Source of the DNA: Antedon bifida
Lineage: Eukaryota > Echinodermata > Crinoidea > Comatulida > Antedonidae
Reading direction: 5' to 3'
Assembly: GCA_963402885.1 (NCBI GenBank)
Contig: OY727098.1
Coordinates: forward strand, 13,378,717 to 13,442,716
Length of the DNA: 64,000 nucleotides
Under the pieces are notes generated by a model. It was not told the DNA's origin and searched no databases. It saw nothing but the letters and a program-made list of their open reading frames with translations. The translations under genes and the position numbers were made by a program. Below, piece after piece: positions 11,301-26,300 of the stretch (positions are counted from its first letter, which is position 1; each line of letters starts with the position of its first letter).

Positions 11301-14300
11301 ATTTTATAACATATTTTTTAGTACCCCTTTTCTTCTAAAAATACTTCTTGGGTGGTCGTGTTAAGTCTGTTTGACCTAATTATACTGAGCAGCGAGCGCA
11401 TTTTCGCTCTACTCTCAAAGAATTCCCCCACTTGAAATCACAATCTCCACACGCATACTTGCTTGTATTTTCCGCTTTCCCGACAAACATGGTAGAACAT
11501 GGAACAACGTCATAGTTTTGATTTCACTTTTTTGTCGATAATTAAAATTCGCAATGAAGGAATTTTTTATGGCTCACTTTCTACTACCTGGTTCCGGTTT
11601 TATAGGCCTATATATAACTTAACTTGTAGGCGCGGCCGAGTCTACGTCTGGCTCGGCGCTCAAAATGGAATCGAACACATAATTAGCACGGGCTTAATTC
11701 TTATTTTTGGCGGTTCGAAAATCAATTAAAATAATATATGATTATAATTATAAATTTAAATACTAGAATTATAAAAAAATGTATACTTACAAAAAATAAT
11801 ATTTTATGAAAAGAAACAATACCCACACAGTTTTTTAACACAATATATATTTTTTTTACATTTTAACATTTTTTTAACAATATTTTATGTTGTATTTCAG
11901 AGATACATACCTTTCAAAAATAATCTTACTAAAATAAATATTACATTCTATGCAATGCAAAAAAAAAAGAAGTCAATTCATACGCTGGTTCAAAAGTTAC
12001 GAATCATTTAAAGACGGGAAATTTGTGGGCATTTTTGAGACATTGGCAAAAAGCCCTTGGATGAATTTTGGAGGGTGAGGACACCTCTTGTACAACTCTG
12101 TTGTATCTATGGGTTTGGCAACAATAAGAACTTTAAAGTTATTAATATAATAGTTATAATTCCCTTCAAAAATGGTTCCAAATATAATTGGGAAAAATGC
12201 CATTTTTCAAGCAAAAATCATCGTTTTTTGGGCACTTTAACGGACATGGATAATCCGATTTCAATCATTTAATTGCAAAAGTTTATGTTCAGTAAGTTCC
12301 TTTTGATTAACTGAAAGAAAAATTACCATCATTAATTTGAATTTTTACATTAGGATACCTACTTAGAGTTATGTCTTTTGCAATGTTGTACTGTTTCGCA
12401 GGCTCTTCAGCTTTGAGTTTACTTGCTTTGAAGATAATTTTCTTAAAACGGATATGAAAGGATTTTAAAATTTCAAAAAAAATGACTTTGTATGAATCCT
12501 TTTAATGTTAATAAACAACACACAAAAAAATAGATTCAAATACCTAGTAGAACTTGAGAAATAAACAAATTAAATTTTTGTATAAAACGTCCGCAAAATG
12601 GCCGACCAACTGGCACGCCATCTTAATTTTTATGAACGTTCTATACGCACGTACAAGATCGTCAAGTTTAGAGTTTGAAACACCCGGGGTTGTAGCCACG
12701 GCAGCAGTCGTTCTGTGATTGGTTAATGAATTTTAATACAGGCCAATTCACCATCTTGTCTCGTTCGCGGACACGGTGTGTAAACACAATAAACAAACCC
12801 ATCATACACAAGAATCACGTGTTGCAAGCTCCCTGTTGCTGCAGTCGTAGAAAATATCGATATTTCACAAATCAATAAGAAGTTGTGTCTGCAAATATTT
12901 GTACGTGAAAAGTAGAAAGGGTGTATTTGTACATCTCACACTAAACCACTCGCGCAGACTACAAAGTAGGCTAGGTCTCGCTAGTACTAGGCTAGTACAA
13001 GAGAGTAGTACTTAGTTGCCGGTCCACCGACGAACCTCCAGCAGGAAGTGGACAAGGCGCGCGTGTAGACGTATGTAAAAGGCGACGTAAATAAAAAAGG
13101 TAAGCTCGTGTTGAACTTGTTTTTTGCTCTACTTAAAGTAGAGCAGAGGTTAGGCAGAGGATTATTATATTTTAGTTAGTACTGTAGCTAAATAATAACC
13201 TCTTTCTGTTTGTTACCAAGTCATAAAATGTAGTATTTTATTGGAAAACTTACGTACATGAGATGGCTTTGAAAAACTGTAATAGTACTACTAGTAATAA
13301 CATTGTAAACATCAACAAATTATATGGCAGAAATAGTGTTTGGAATGAATTTTATTGAACAAATGTATCAAAATGAGTTTGGATCAAACGGGACATAAAT
13401 TACTTTTGAGACCTGAGTGATACAGTAGTCATTTTAATTCTATCAACACCAGTCAGCTCCATCATATTCAAGTGATGGATTTTTTCATAAATGTCCATTG
13501 TACATAGTATTTGGCTAAATAAATAAAAACAAGAATTACAGTAGTCGTTTATTTGTTTATATACCCAGACCCATTATTTAGATGGTTAAAAACACTATAT
13601 GATGCACTGCTACTAGTGTACTGTCTAGTAATACATTAGCATATATAAAGTATGCTGGGCATCTTTCTATTCACCTGAAAAAAGAAAAATGAATACAGTA
13701 TAATTAATGGCACGAAGACAAATGTATACATTCTATATTCCATATCACATGTTTATCTGCCCTTAAAACAAAATAATAATTTAGTATAATGTGTTATGTA
13801 GGTTTGATCAACAGTTTAATGGCAATGCTCAGTATCAGTACCTTAATATTATAATTTGACTCTAACATTTGCGCTTCCATTCCAATCAAACAATGCATTT
13901 GCTTATCCCGTCCATCAATTATCATAGTAGCACTGCAATTATAGACCTGTAGGTAGGTAAAAATACAAACGAATTGTTTATTTATACTGTATATAATATA
14001 TGATACAACAGGGGCGGATCCAGGATTTTGTGAAAGGGGGGGGGGGGGCGCAACTGTAGAGAGTCCGCACCAACTCAGCCCCACCATGGTTGAGGCTGAG
14101 TTGATGCGATTTTGAAAATGTAACACCATGTGGCACTCTCACGTTAAATAAATGTATTAAAAATTGATATATTAAATATGAAAACTGAGGTAAAAGCCTA
14201 TTAAAGAGTGACATTTTCCCCATAGGCTTATTTTGAGTAAAAGTGTCAGAACAGGGCGTTTCGCGCAAGTCAGTGTTTGCACGTACATGGCGGAAAAAGG

Positions 14301-17300
14301 TGCCTGTCCAGGGCCATCGACAGAACATGTTATTAAATGACGCCCCAGATGGCCAGAAAAATGGTACTCGTGCACATAAAATGCATGATAAATGGCACCT
14401 CTAATTTGCAGGAAAAGACACTCATATGTAGCATGCTATAACAATGAGCAAAACGATCATACTTTTCCCTTCAATAACCACACGTGACTAATTACAGGAC
14501 GATATAACAATTTGTTGCCGATTTCATTCACTCAGTATTTAGTTTTGATTGCGTTGCGTTCAAGTTCAATGCGAACGTACATCTAGGGGAAGCCCTGAAA
14601 AATTTGATGCTTATTATAGATCAATATTTATTTACATGAATTTGTTGAAGAAATTAAATATATAAATATAATAGGTATTGATACAGTGGGTGGCCAGCGG
14701 TTGCTAATGTATACTTACCACAGTACACAGTTACCACAGTTAGTGTACTATATTATTATTAACATTATCCTCTATAATGATGATCTGTAGGTAACCACGC
14801 CGTGCCAATGTTGACGTATATACACTTTTATTTATGCAAGATAGGCATTTGGATATGAATTTCGTGAAAAGTGGCCTTGAAAAACGAAATTAAAATCTGT
14901 TTAAAAAAAAACATGGTTGATAATATGAATTAATTTTATTCGATTAAGCTAACATACTTTTCCAAGAATAAAAATATCAAAGCGATACGTAATTACTACC
15001 ATGCTTTCGCATCAATCTATGATTGATGGCGTTGTCGTCGTCCAAAACATTAAGTATGACTATGACAAGCTTAAAACTTATTGATCTACACGTTAAGCCA
15101 ATAAAATGGTATTGCTAGAAACCCTTTCATATCCATTTTAAGTCTATTCCATAATCCTGCTTTATTTTTTTAGAAATGTCTTTTATTGCCTTTTAGTTGT
15201 CTGGACATTTTATCGTCCCCCACAGATTTATAGTAAATACGGTAACGTCTTTGCTCCACATTTTCGCCGAGTATATCTATTCTATACATGTGTGTATAAC
15301 AGCTGACAGGGACAGAAAATCAAAACACAACATGATGTTGACCTCATGTCACAGGTCAAAAATATACAGTATTTTTTATTGGCAGCAGAAATGGGTATTT
15401 TTGTAAATATCGTATTTTATCCACGCATTTGGTGGGGAAAATATGGTATACAAAATACTGTATTTTTTTCTTTTTTTTCCGCTGCAAAAAATATGCCGTA
15501 TATATACAGTATTAAAAAAATACTGTATTAAATACGGTATTTACTTGGCAGCAGAAACAGGGCCCTAGTCAAAAACATCCTTTAACCACAGGAAATCACA
15601 AACATAATATAATAATAAATGCCCTCTCGAATGAATGCTCCCTAAAAACCCCTTATGAACAATAAATACAGTAATGATTGTCCATTTCAGACCTGAAATA
15701 ATGCATATTATAGGAGAGAGTTTTTTTCTTTTTTGTTGATCTAATAGATCGAAAAGTGCTAAATATGGTACTTTACAACGACGTTTCGCAAGCAAAAGTC
15801 CAGTTCAGTGTGCTTTCTCAAGTAGACTGTTGATTTTGTTTACAGTCTGGCCAATACGTAACCTCTGTGTTTTTGGGGTCCTGACACATTGAGTCCATAT
15901 ACAACTGGATTGATACGTTTAAGGTTCAATTAGTTAAGTTAGAAACTGATCAGCTCCAATGACAATATTACGATTTAAACATTTTAATCATGATTCTGAA
16001 AGTTCTGAACATACATTGAATTTTGTTCTGGACATTGTTTTAAATGGTACATATTTTTTTTAGATTTGTAAACAACTTGAAGTTTTAGCAGGAAATCATC
16101 AAATTAATATAACATCGGAATCCAAAACATTAAGTAAGTCATGAGCATGAAATAATTCCTCAGTCTATTTTATATTTAAAAAAATGTTATTTCCGTTTTT
16201 TTTAAAATGTTATGAACATTTGGGAAAATTAAAAAAAAAAGATTCTTTAATAGCACTATTAGAATGTCATGATTATTATTACTTTTGTGAACTTAAACCT
16301 ATTTCATCATATTCTTAGAAAGAGCTATGGCAGTAACCCAACATCATGATGCTGTGAGGTAATGTATTATAGGTTACATGGTTTTCTGTTTATTGCAGTT
16401 CAATTATGAGAAAAGTAAACCAATTTTGTGGACCTAGAAAAAAAGTCACCGAAAATTAAACATTGGAACACATTATTTTTTACATAATCTCAACAACTAT
16501 ATAGTGTTTTTTTTCCATAAATCTTTTTTTTAGGGGGGGGGGGGGTTTGGGTAATATTTATGCCCATAATGGTTTTATAATCCAATCTCAATAATCTTGA
16601 TATCAATGTGTAGAATATATATATCTAATATGCAATTTTACAAAAATAATACAATACTTGGTTTTTAACTGCATTGTTGTATGCCATAATCGTGGATGCA
16701 TTTCATCAAAATTGTGTTTTTTCTGTGCCTATCATCAATGGAAAAATGATATAACTAGAAGAAGAAGCCTATAATCTATGGTTTTATAATCATATCTAAA
16801 TAAATGTATAGAGTATATTTATTATAATTATTTATATTTCCTACTAATATGCATTAAAAAAACAATTAATACAACAGTTATTTACGTAACTAGGTCAAAA
16901 GGTCATTGACCTTTTATAAAAACTCACTTTTTCCCAACAAAATGATTAACTGCAATATCTTTTGCCATAATTGTGGATGCATTTGATGAAAATAGTGTTT
17001 TTTCTGTACCTATCGTCATATGAATTAGGAAAAATGTATTTTGAATTAATTATGTATTATAGTATTGAAAATAATTTTTGATAAAATGTTATGAACAACA
17101 GGTAGTGTAGTAGTAGGTTTAGGTAGTGGGTATTTATGCCTGCCAATAATATCTAAATACTATAACTACCAATGTGTATAATATATATTTCCTACTTTAA
17201 CAGTTATGTAGTTATAGAGGTCATAATGACCTCTTACGAAAACTCAATTTTTCTTAAAATAACATAAAACTAAACTGTCATATTATTATTATTATATGTA

Positions 17301-20300
17301 TGTATTGCTTTTAAACCACCATTTTAATCCAATAAAAATGTTATTGTGTTAAACAATTAAATTAGAAGCTCAATTGTTATTTAGAATTTCGAAAATTCCA
17401 CTTTTAAGTTTAATTTGAACTGTATCTTTAAGGTTATATGCCATTATTTCTAGTCATTCTTCGAAAACGGTAAAATGCCAACTTTATCGTCCTAAAAAAA
17501 GTAAGATGGTGGGATTTTATGCTAAGCTCCGCCACTTTGTTAAAAGCTCATGCATACATTTATTCATGATCACCGTCCTGTGGCTTCTTGTCCTGTTTCG
17601 TAAAGTCCCTAATTATGCTATGAAGGCTTTGAGTCGTAACCAAATGGATTGTTCAACGGCCTGATACTCTTGCAAGGCATTACATTCATTTCAGGGCATA
17701 TTTGGCCTGGAAGTACTCATTCATCTACCTCTTGTCAAACCTCTGGTTGTCTTCAAGGCTTCTCATAGCAACCTTTTCAATCACTAGGTGTGTTGACAAT
17801 CTAGTCCAGTCTGAACGTCATAGAACATGGAGGCCATTATCAAACTGCTGTTGAACATCTTTGTATTTCTACTGGTAAAACTTAAAAAATTGTTAAAATA
17901 TTATACTTATACATCCGAATATAAATTCTGTAACCATGGCAACAAACATGCCATCTGAAAAAAAAACTTGAATGTAGATCTTCCAAAACTGAAATGTTCA
18001 CCCCATGGGTATCCCAGTATGTTTTACAGCGAAAACTTTTAGCCAAAATTTGTGTTTTTCCGCAAAAATGACATTCTAAATAAAATGTTATCACTGGATA
18101 GGAAATTTAATATTAGCTTTCAGATGACATGAAACACACTTGAATATAATGTATTTTAAATACTAGTTCAATATATTATATGTAATACATGTACGTATAT
18201 TCTTTGCCTGTTGTGTTTATATGTATATTATAGGTCCATATTAATTTTAACTTAGAATGACCTTTGATTTTCGGTGACTTTTTTTACACTTTATATGGAA
18301 TTCAAAAATTCTTGTTTTGTTACTATTGCAAATTGTGATGGGTATATCATTAAATTGACTGGACTAATTAGTTACCGCAACGAAGTTGCAAGATAACTCC
18401 TTGTGATTGTACGAAATCATCATCATCCTCATCCTCTTTTTTTTCTTTATCTTCTTTCTTTCTGTAATTTTTTGTGTCACGCGTATCTGTAAAACTTGCA
18501 AACATAACATTTCGTAACTTTCTCAACATATCGTCACTCATATGAAGTTGTGCGAACCTTTTCAGGATGTTTACAATTGTGCAATGTGACTCGCACACGA
18601 TTTTATGAATTTCGCATATTTAACATAGGTAAAAAACTAAATAACATTTTAAATTGCAACTTTACAAAAGTTAAATTTATATCATGCGTTAACTATCTGT
18701 TGAAAAAAAATTGCACAAAGTTACGCGCGCACGCACATTTAAAATTTCAAAATGCGCAAAATTAATTTCTAATCAACTTTCTACGCATTTCATGTCATTT
18801 TAAGCATATGCTAAAATTTGTGCGCACGCGGTATGCACAAAGCGTGAAATACGTCAATGTTTTGCGTAAATCATATTTTTCCAGCCTTTTATAGTCATTT
18901 TACCAAATTTGGAACTATTTCGACTTAAAATTATGTCATACATGCACGTTGAATTGTACAATTTGTGCGCGTTTTTTATGAAAAAGTTCAAAAATTCGTC
19001 AAAATTATGCCCTTTTTTAAACAGTCGTAGTTTCTAAACTAAACGGTGAAAGTTATTTTTATTACATATTCTGGAAGTTGATGACTTGTAGATATCGGAT
19101 CATGCTTTAATATGGCTAACTGGACATTATGACGTCATCGTATGGCCACGCGAATATACAATATAGGATTTTTGTATCTTTCGTCATAGCTCTTCACCAA
19201 ATAAGACTAAGTTCTGATTGGCTATTTTACTGTGTGTGTAATTTAACTACGCGCTAAATTGTGGTAAACAACTTATCCAGGGACCTAGTTTGTCGTGCGG
19301 ATAACTAAACTCGTCAAAGTGACGAGTTCAAATCTAGTTGCATTATATATTCTCTTTGTTCCATAAAAAAGTGCAGATTCTTTGTTAGAACGGCTAAAGA
19401 CAAAAATTTGTCATTCTTTCTTAACAGTGGCACTGAAAAACAGCATGTGGCTGATGACTACGCTAAGAGATTGGCTATTGGTTCAAGTCACTGTCAGGTA
19501 TGGAAAAATAATATTATACTTATACATCCCAATATAAATTCTGTAACCAAGGCAACAAACATGCCATCTGAAAAAACTGAAATGTAGATCATCCACAACT
19601 GAAATGTTCACCCCATGGGTATCATAGTATGTTTTACAACGAAAACAACGTTTTTAGCAAAAACTTGACACAGCATCCTTAATTTCATACTAAAAATGTT
19701 TTTTCTGCAAGCCTAAATTAAAATTTAGATTCCATTTCATCGTATATTATAATATCCATATAATGTTAATGAATTTTAGGGCTGTAAGAGAATATTTGTA
19801 AATTGAAAGACTGCAGCATAAAAAACAGTACGGTAGTCAGCAATACTGCGTACAATGTAACAGCGGTCAGCATATTTTTTTTGGTAGTATGTTTCCGAAT
19901 ATGCGCAGATTGAATTTCTGTCTGACTAGTTGCTTGTGGTGCGTTATGAGAGGGTATAAAGGCCACCACACACTGTGTTCGGGGTAAAAAAACGTCACGG
20001 TCATTGATTTGTCCATAATTCTTGCTGGGGTTTCCTATAATTTAAGACCAAATCATAATTGTGCGTAGTTTTGGTTTTTTTTTTGTAATTATTGACGTTC
20101 AAAATTTTGAAATAACAGTGTTTTTGCTTCTTTCTGCAAATTTCTTATTATATTTTTTTTTTCAATTTTGGAGTGTGGCTTAAGCAACAGTGTTGTACAG
20201 TTTATAGTGGATAAATAAAAATTAATGTTGGAAATTATGGTTTTACCGGTGCCATTTAACATAAATTTTACGTGCAAGGATATTATTTCCAGTCATCTAG

Positions 20301-23300
20301 GGGTGTCATTGAACAAATTCTGCTTCGCAACAGGCCCCAGCATGCGGTTCAAATACTTGTGTCTACAGCCTAGACTCTTTAAAAACCCCCTTAAAATGCT
20401 CCTGCGATTTCCCCTGACAACTATAGTTGTGAACCTTCAAGAGAGGCCTACATTATGCCACGTTATGATAGCAGAATCATGAATAATGCATGCACATAAT
20501 AATTATGATAAAGATAGCTATTAATCTCTCTGAACTATTAAAAAAACAGATCATTACCAATTCTGATTAGTAAAGGTAAGGTAAGGGTTAACTTGTTTTC
20601 TTGCTTTATACACCAATTCATTTTCTTGATATCATATTTGGTTTTTTTTTATGTTATAGAATTTAGTAAATGTATCTCTGGGATCATTTATGTCGGCAAC
20701 ATCACCTCCATCTTTTACCTTTTGTACTTTGCTGAACATCAGTGTTTGTCCAGTAACAGAAGATTCCAAATCAGTAAGTACAATAAACTACTCAAATTGC
20801 AAGCTAATTTTGAAGTGCTGTAATCTGTGTTTAATTTTTAAATATTGAAAATAAATTAAACTTAGAAGTAAAGCTGCTTTCACATCGCGCCCGGATTCAG
20901 TCCGGTGGCTTGAGAAAATTATCGTGGAAAATGTAGACTGATATACTCTGGTGCTGATAAACAAGGACAGCATGGAGTTGGAATCCTCTTAGATAAAGAG
21001 TTTGGAAAGAAAGTTATAGAAATTAAATGTATAAATGAAAGACTAATGATGATCAACAATGATGATGATGGAACAAAGGAGGAAAAGGAAAATTATAAAC
21101 ACAGAAGAAGGAAGAAAGGAATACAGAAGACTAAATAATCAACTAAGAAGAACAACAGATATGGCAACAGAAGAGTGGATTAGTAATAAATGTAAGGAAA
21201 TAGATAATCTACAGAAGGCTGGACGGAGTGACATATCATATAAAGTAATACAGGAACTATCAGGAATTAACACTAAAAGACGTAAGGGTACACAAGCAGT
21301 ATTAATAGCCTGGGTGCAGTACAAATTTAGCGGGAAAAAAGTATAGGAAAATTTTTTTTGGGTTTTTCTGATAGAGTATACCATATAGAATTTCAGGAAA
21401 AAAATCCCCATCCCAGGGTCTTGGGGAAAATTTTTTACGGCACTTTTAAATTTTGGCCTATATAACACACACAAATTCCTATTAACACACACAAATACCT
21501 ATATATAGGGGATAGGGAAAACCAATTCACGTTTTTTTTTACTTGGAGTTGTGTTATGATGATTAAAATTAGCTAAGGCTTACTTTAATAACTACTTATC
21601 ATAGTAGTTGATAAATCGAGTCGATAACAATGACATCATCATGCCAGAATCCAATATGGCGTCCAATTTGGCGGGAAAAACAGGGTATTGCTAACTTCCC
21701 GCAAACCCCCGCAAACCTCCAAAAAAACATAGCAAACCCCACCGAACCAACATAAAAGTGATTGAATCATGTAGTGTACAACCCACTGGGTATATCCATG
21801 TAAAAAAAAATTAAATTTCTACTGTTAACTACTTATTTTTGGGGTAAAACATCATTTTTTGGTCAAAAATGATTGCTAAACCCTGCAAACCTCCAAAAAA
21901 ATATAGCAAACGCCACCGAACCAACATAATAAAAGTGATTGAATCGTGTAGTGTACGACCCACTGGGTATATCCATGTAAAAAAAATAAAAAAATTTCTA
22001 CTGTTAACTACTTATTTTTGGGGTAAAACATCATTTTTTGGTCAAAAATGATTGCTAAACCCTGCAAACCTCCAAAAAAATATAGCAAACCCCAGCGAAC
22101 CAACATAATAAAAGTGATTGAATCATGTAGTGTACGACCCACTGGGTATATCCATGTAAAAAAAATTAAATTTCTACTGTTAACTACTTATTTTTGGGGT
22201 AAAACATCATTTTTTGGTAAAAATGATTTATAATTTTTAACCAAAAAATGATGTTTTATCCCCAAAATAAGTAGTTAACAGTAGAAATTTAATATTTTAT
22301 ATACCCAGTGGGTCGTACACTTCATGATTCAATCACTTTTATGTTGGTTTGGTGGGGTTTGCTATGTTTTTTTGGAGGTTTGCGGGGTTTAGCAATACCC
22401 TATTTTTCCCGTCAAATTGGACGCCATATTGGATTCTGACTTGATTCATCAACTACTATGAGAAGTAGTTATTAAAGTATGCCTCTACTAATTTTAATCA
22501 TTAAAACACAACTGCAAGTAACAAAAACTGTTAATTGATTTTCCCTATCCCCTATATATAGGTATTTGTGTGTGTTAATAGGAATTTGTGTGTGTTTATA
22601 TAGGCCAAAATTTAAAAGTGCCGTAAAAAATTTTCCCCAAGACCCTGGGATGGGGATTTTTTTTCTGACATTCTATATGGTATACTCTATCAGAAAAACA
22701 AAAAAAAAATTTTCCTATACTTTTTTCCCGCAAATGTGTATATTAACTGTTCTGCACCCATAAAGAAGATAAATTACTAACTGATAATAATGAAATAAGA
22801 CAAAGATGGAAAGAATATCTGGAAGAGTATATGCTGCATATCTAAAGCCAACAGTGTGTCCGCTTGAAGATGAACAAAATGTAAATGAAGAAAGTCTGGG
22901 ACCAATATTTCTGAAAGATGAAATTACAAACGGAATTAAAAGACTACATTAAAGCTGAAGGCATAGATGGGATACCTGCAGAGATGTTAAAACAACTAGA
23001 AGAAGTAGCAACCTTGGAACTTACCAAACTTTCTAACAAAATCTACACACAAGGAAAATGGCCAGCGGATTTCACTAAATCTGTAGTAATACCCTTGGAG
23101 AAGAAAGTAAACACCCAACGATGTGATGAACACCGAACGATAAGTCTCATAACGCATACATCTAAGATAACACTTAAGGCATTAAATGACAGATTGGCAT
23201 CAAAACTTGCAGAGTATATTGGAAAGGATCAATTTGGTTTTGTAAAAGGAAGAAGCACCAGAGATGCGATTGCCGTGCTGAGAGTGATGGGAGAAAAATC

Positions 23301-26300
23301 CTTAGAATATGGTAACGAATTGTATATATGCTTTGTGGATTATGAAAAAGCATTCGACAGGATTAATTGGATCAAATTGATGATCTTGTATAGAATTGGT
23401 GTTGACTATCGGGACAGACGGTTAATATGGGAGCTGTATATCAATCAATCTGCATCAATTATAATAGACGGGCAGTTATCTGAACCAGCACAGATAGGTA
23501 GAGGTGTCAGACAAGGAGGAATACTGTCAACTAACTTCTACAACATTTATGAAGAATTTCTACTTTCAGAAGCACTTACAGACTGTAGTGATGGAGTAAA
23601 AGTTGGTGGTCACAGAATCTCAACTGTACAGTTTGCTGATGATAAGGCTGTGATGGATAACTCTAATGTCGGTCTCCAAAGAATATTAACGAAAATTAAT
23701 GAAGCAGGGAAAGAATATGGAATGAAGATAAACACCAGAAAAACTAAAGTAATGTGCATTACAAAAAGAGCAAATGTACAAATGGAAATATATGTTGATG
23801 GGGAAATTATTGAACAAGTTGATTCCTTTTGCTACCTGGGAACAAAATGAGTGAGATTCTAAGGAGAATAGGAATGGCAAAGGGGAAATTCCTAACAAAC
23901 TTAACAAGTAAAGCAAGTATTGAAACAAGAAAGGAAATGGTTAAAGCATTAGTATGGAGTGTTGCATTATACGGATGCGAAAAATGGACATTAAAAAAAG
24001 AGGGAATAAACAGAATAGATGCATTTGAAATGTGGTGTTGGAGAAAAATGCTAAAAATTCAATACACAGAGCACAGAAGGAATGATGACATTTTGAATGA
24101 AATAAGATGAAATAAGAGAAGAAAGACAACTAATGAAACGCATTAATGAACAGCAGAAGAAATGGATTGGTCACAGTATTAGAAATGGAGGATTATTAAA
24201 AATTGTGATGGAGGGTAGATACGATGGAAAAGCAGGTAGAGGAAGGAAGAGAAAAATGCTACTGGATAGACTTAAAAATGGAAACAAATATTACCAACTA
24301 AAGGACAAAGCATTAAATAGAGAAGAGTAGAAGAAAATGTCATGGACCTGCCAATTGGCAGATGACAAGGTAGACAAGGTAGGTAGACTCAAATAAAGAA
24401 ACAGAAGAAAAAACCCAAACAATTGCACCACTCAGTATGGAACAGCACATTTAACATGAAAGTTAAATATTTTTACATAGTTGCCATGTTTATTTAAAAG
24501 TTATTATTTATGCATTATAAGCTTTAAAAAAAGAGAAAGAATAAAGAAAAATAAATTGATAGCATATAATAATAGGTGCTGCACTCACCGATAAGTGGTT
24601 TATCACCTAATATATATTACACAATAATTTGTCTTTGTATTTTTAAAATACAGTTTGCTGTTGTGGTTTATAATCCAATTGGACGAGTAGTGACGCAATT
24701 TGTACGCATTCCAGTCAATGGTGATAATTTCCTTGTTAAAGGCCCCGATGGAAAGCCAATAACAAGTATAGTAAGTTTTGTAATAATAAAAAACAATCTA
24801 AAATTCCTATTTTCATATTTATTTTATATTGACACATAAAATGTTACCTCTTCACCTTCAATATGATCAATAATGTTAAAAAGGTAAAAGGTTAAGGTAT
24901 TAATATTTGTCCTTAAACTGAGGAAATTCAGATTAGGCCCTCCACGGACCCACAGCAGCCAGCAGTGCAGCACCTACAGTACATTACCAGAAATACACAC
25001 CGTTAGACGATCCCCTATTCTTTGCGAATAGTGTACCAAGTTCTTTAACAGAATTACAGATAATGGATTAAGTTATTCTACCAAATCTTTCATTATTTTT
25101 TTTTTTTAATGCATTGTTTTTCTTTTATTTGTGAATTAATGTTCCTTTGGCTTGGTTATTAAGACTAGTAATTTATTGTTATGTTTACTTCAAAAGTTGG
25201 AAAAAACTTTTTTTTACATTCTTTAAAAGCTAAAATTGGATTTCATTTTTTAGATAATTGTAAGAAATTCGTTTTTTTCCTTAAGTTTAGCTGTAACTTA
25301 TTAATTATGCTTTCAGGTTTCAATTGTATCTGCATCAACAAAAGCTGTAAGGCGTAGCAGGGGGACAGCTACACATGAGTTAGTGTTTATGGCAACCGTT
25401 CCTGCTCTTGGCTACAATACCTACATGGTATATAGGGCAGAGTGTAAGAATTTTATTATTTAATATTTTGTTATGTGGCTTCTAGTTCCTGCATACCATT
25501 TTGAAAGCTAAAATTAATTAAATCTGTCATTGTAGTTACACAGAAGTTTCAAGAAATGGTATTTAGCAAGCCTATGAGAGAAAAAGCACCGTCAACATCT
25601 CCCATTGTCATCGAAAATGAAGTAAGTTTACATTTAAGATATAAAAATTTAATTTATTAATTATTCAAGCATAACAGTACAAAATACAGAAGAAAAAAAT
25701 GGAAATCAATCTTTGAATACGGTTCATGCATGATTCAGAAGCTTATCGAACAATATGAAAAATCTGTTCTGGAAAGACATCCTCCATTCATGGTCCGAGT
25801 TTATCGCTATACTTAACTTAACAATATCTGTAAACTAAAATGTATTAAAAGAATTAATATGGTTTAATGATTCAATTGTAATAAATAATTCTCCAATTTT
25901 TTACATCAATTATTATGAGAGTGGTGTATTAAGGTTCATAAATGATCTAATGTCAGGTAGAGAAACCTTGCTTAGTTACGAAAACTTCAAACAACTCTAT
26001 AATTAATTGATTAATTGATGCAATTACAACTAGATATCCTTCTTTGGGTACAGAAATAAGTACTAAACTAGATTTAATTCGTCACTATGACGAATTATAG
26101 GTTATATGCATTGATTTAAATAAAGATAATTGATTTTTAAAAGATATATTGATTGATTGATTTTCTCAGAATCTTTAATTATTTGTAATATATGATAGGA
26201 TCTTGCTAACGCAAATACAATAGCCGGTAACACAATCCGATCAAAGATCCCTCTGCCTATAATGTCAAATACCACATTTGTTGCATAATAATAATGATGT

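Larger units (their letters stand above)
20940..24410 (+). mobile_element. RTE-like LINE, 5' truncated and interrupted
   Basis: Endonuclease, linker, reverse transcriptase and C-terminal parts follow in order on the + strand. They are split by a foldback element at 21312-22759. The 3' region after the last codon (24330) holds CTGCCAATTGGCAGATGACA and ends near 24410 in an A-rich stretch. The [11 protein letters not shown]-terminal motif is typical of this LINE type (RTE-like; the exact clade is uncertain). Confidence 0.75.

Noticed and set aside
12590-13110. CpG-rich stretch as a promoter or first exon
   Set aside because: No open frame, no family match, inside intron 3; it could be the leader of an old element.
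10851-15680. One large DNA transposon between the GAATAAACGCC-type ends
   Set aside because: Ends are only loosely similar, no transposase is seen and no target duplication could be set.
21869-22233. Two open frames of about 60 codons with near-identical protein
   Set aside because: They are the 179-base tandem repeats of the foldback element.
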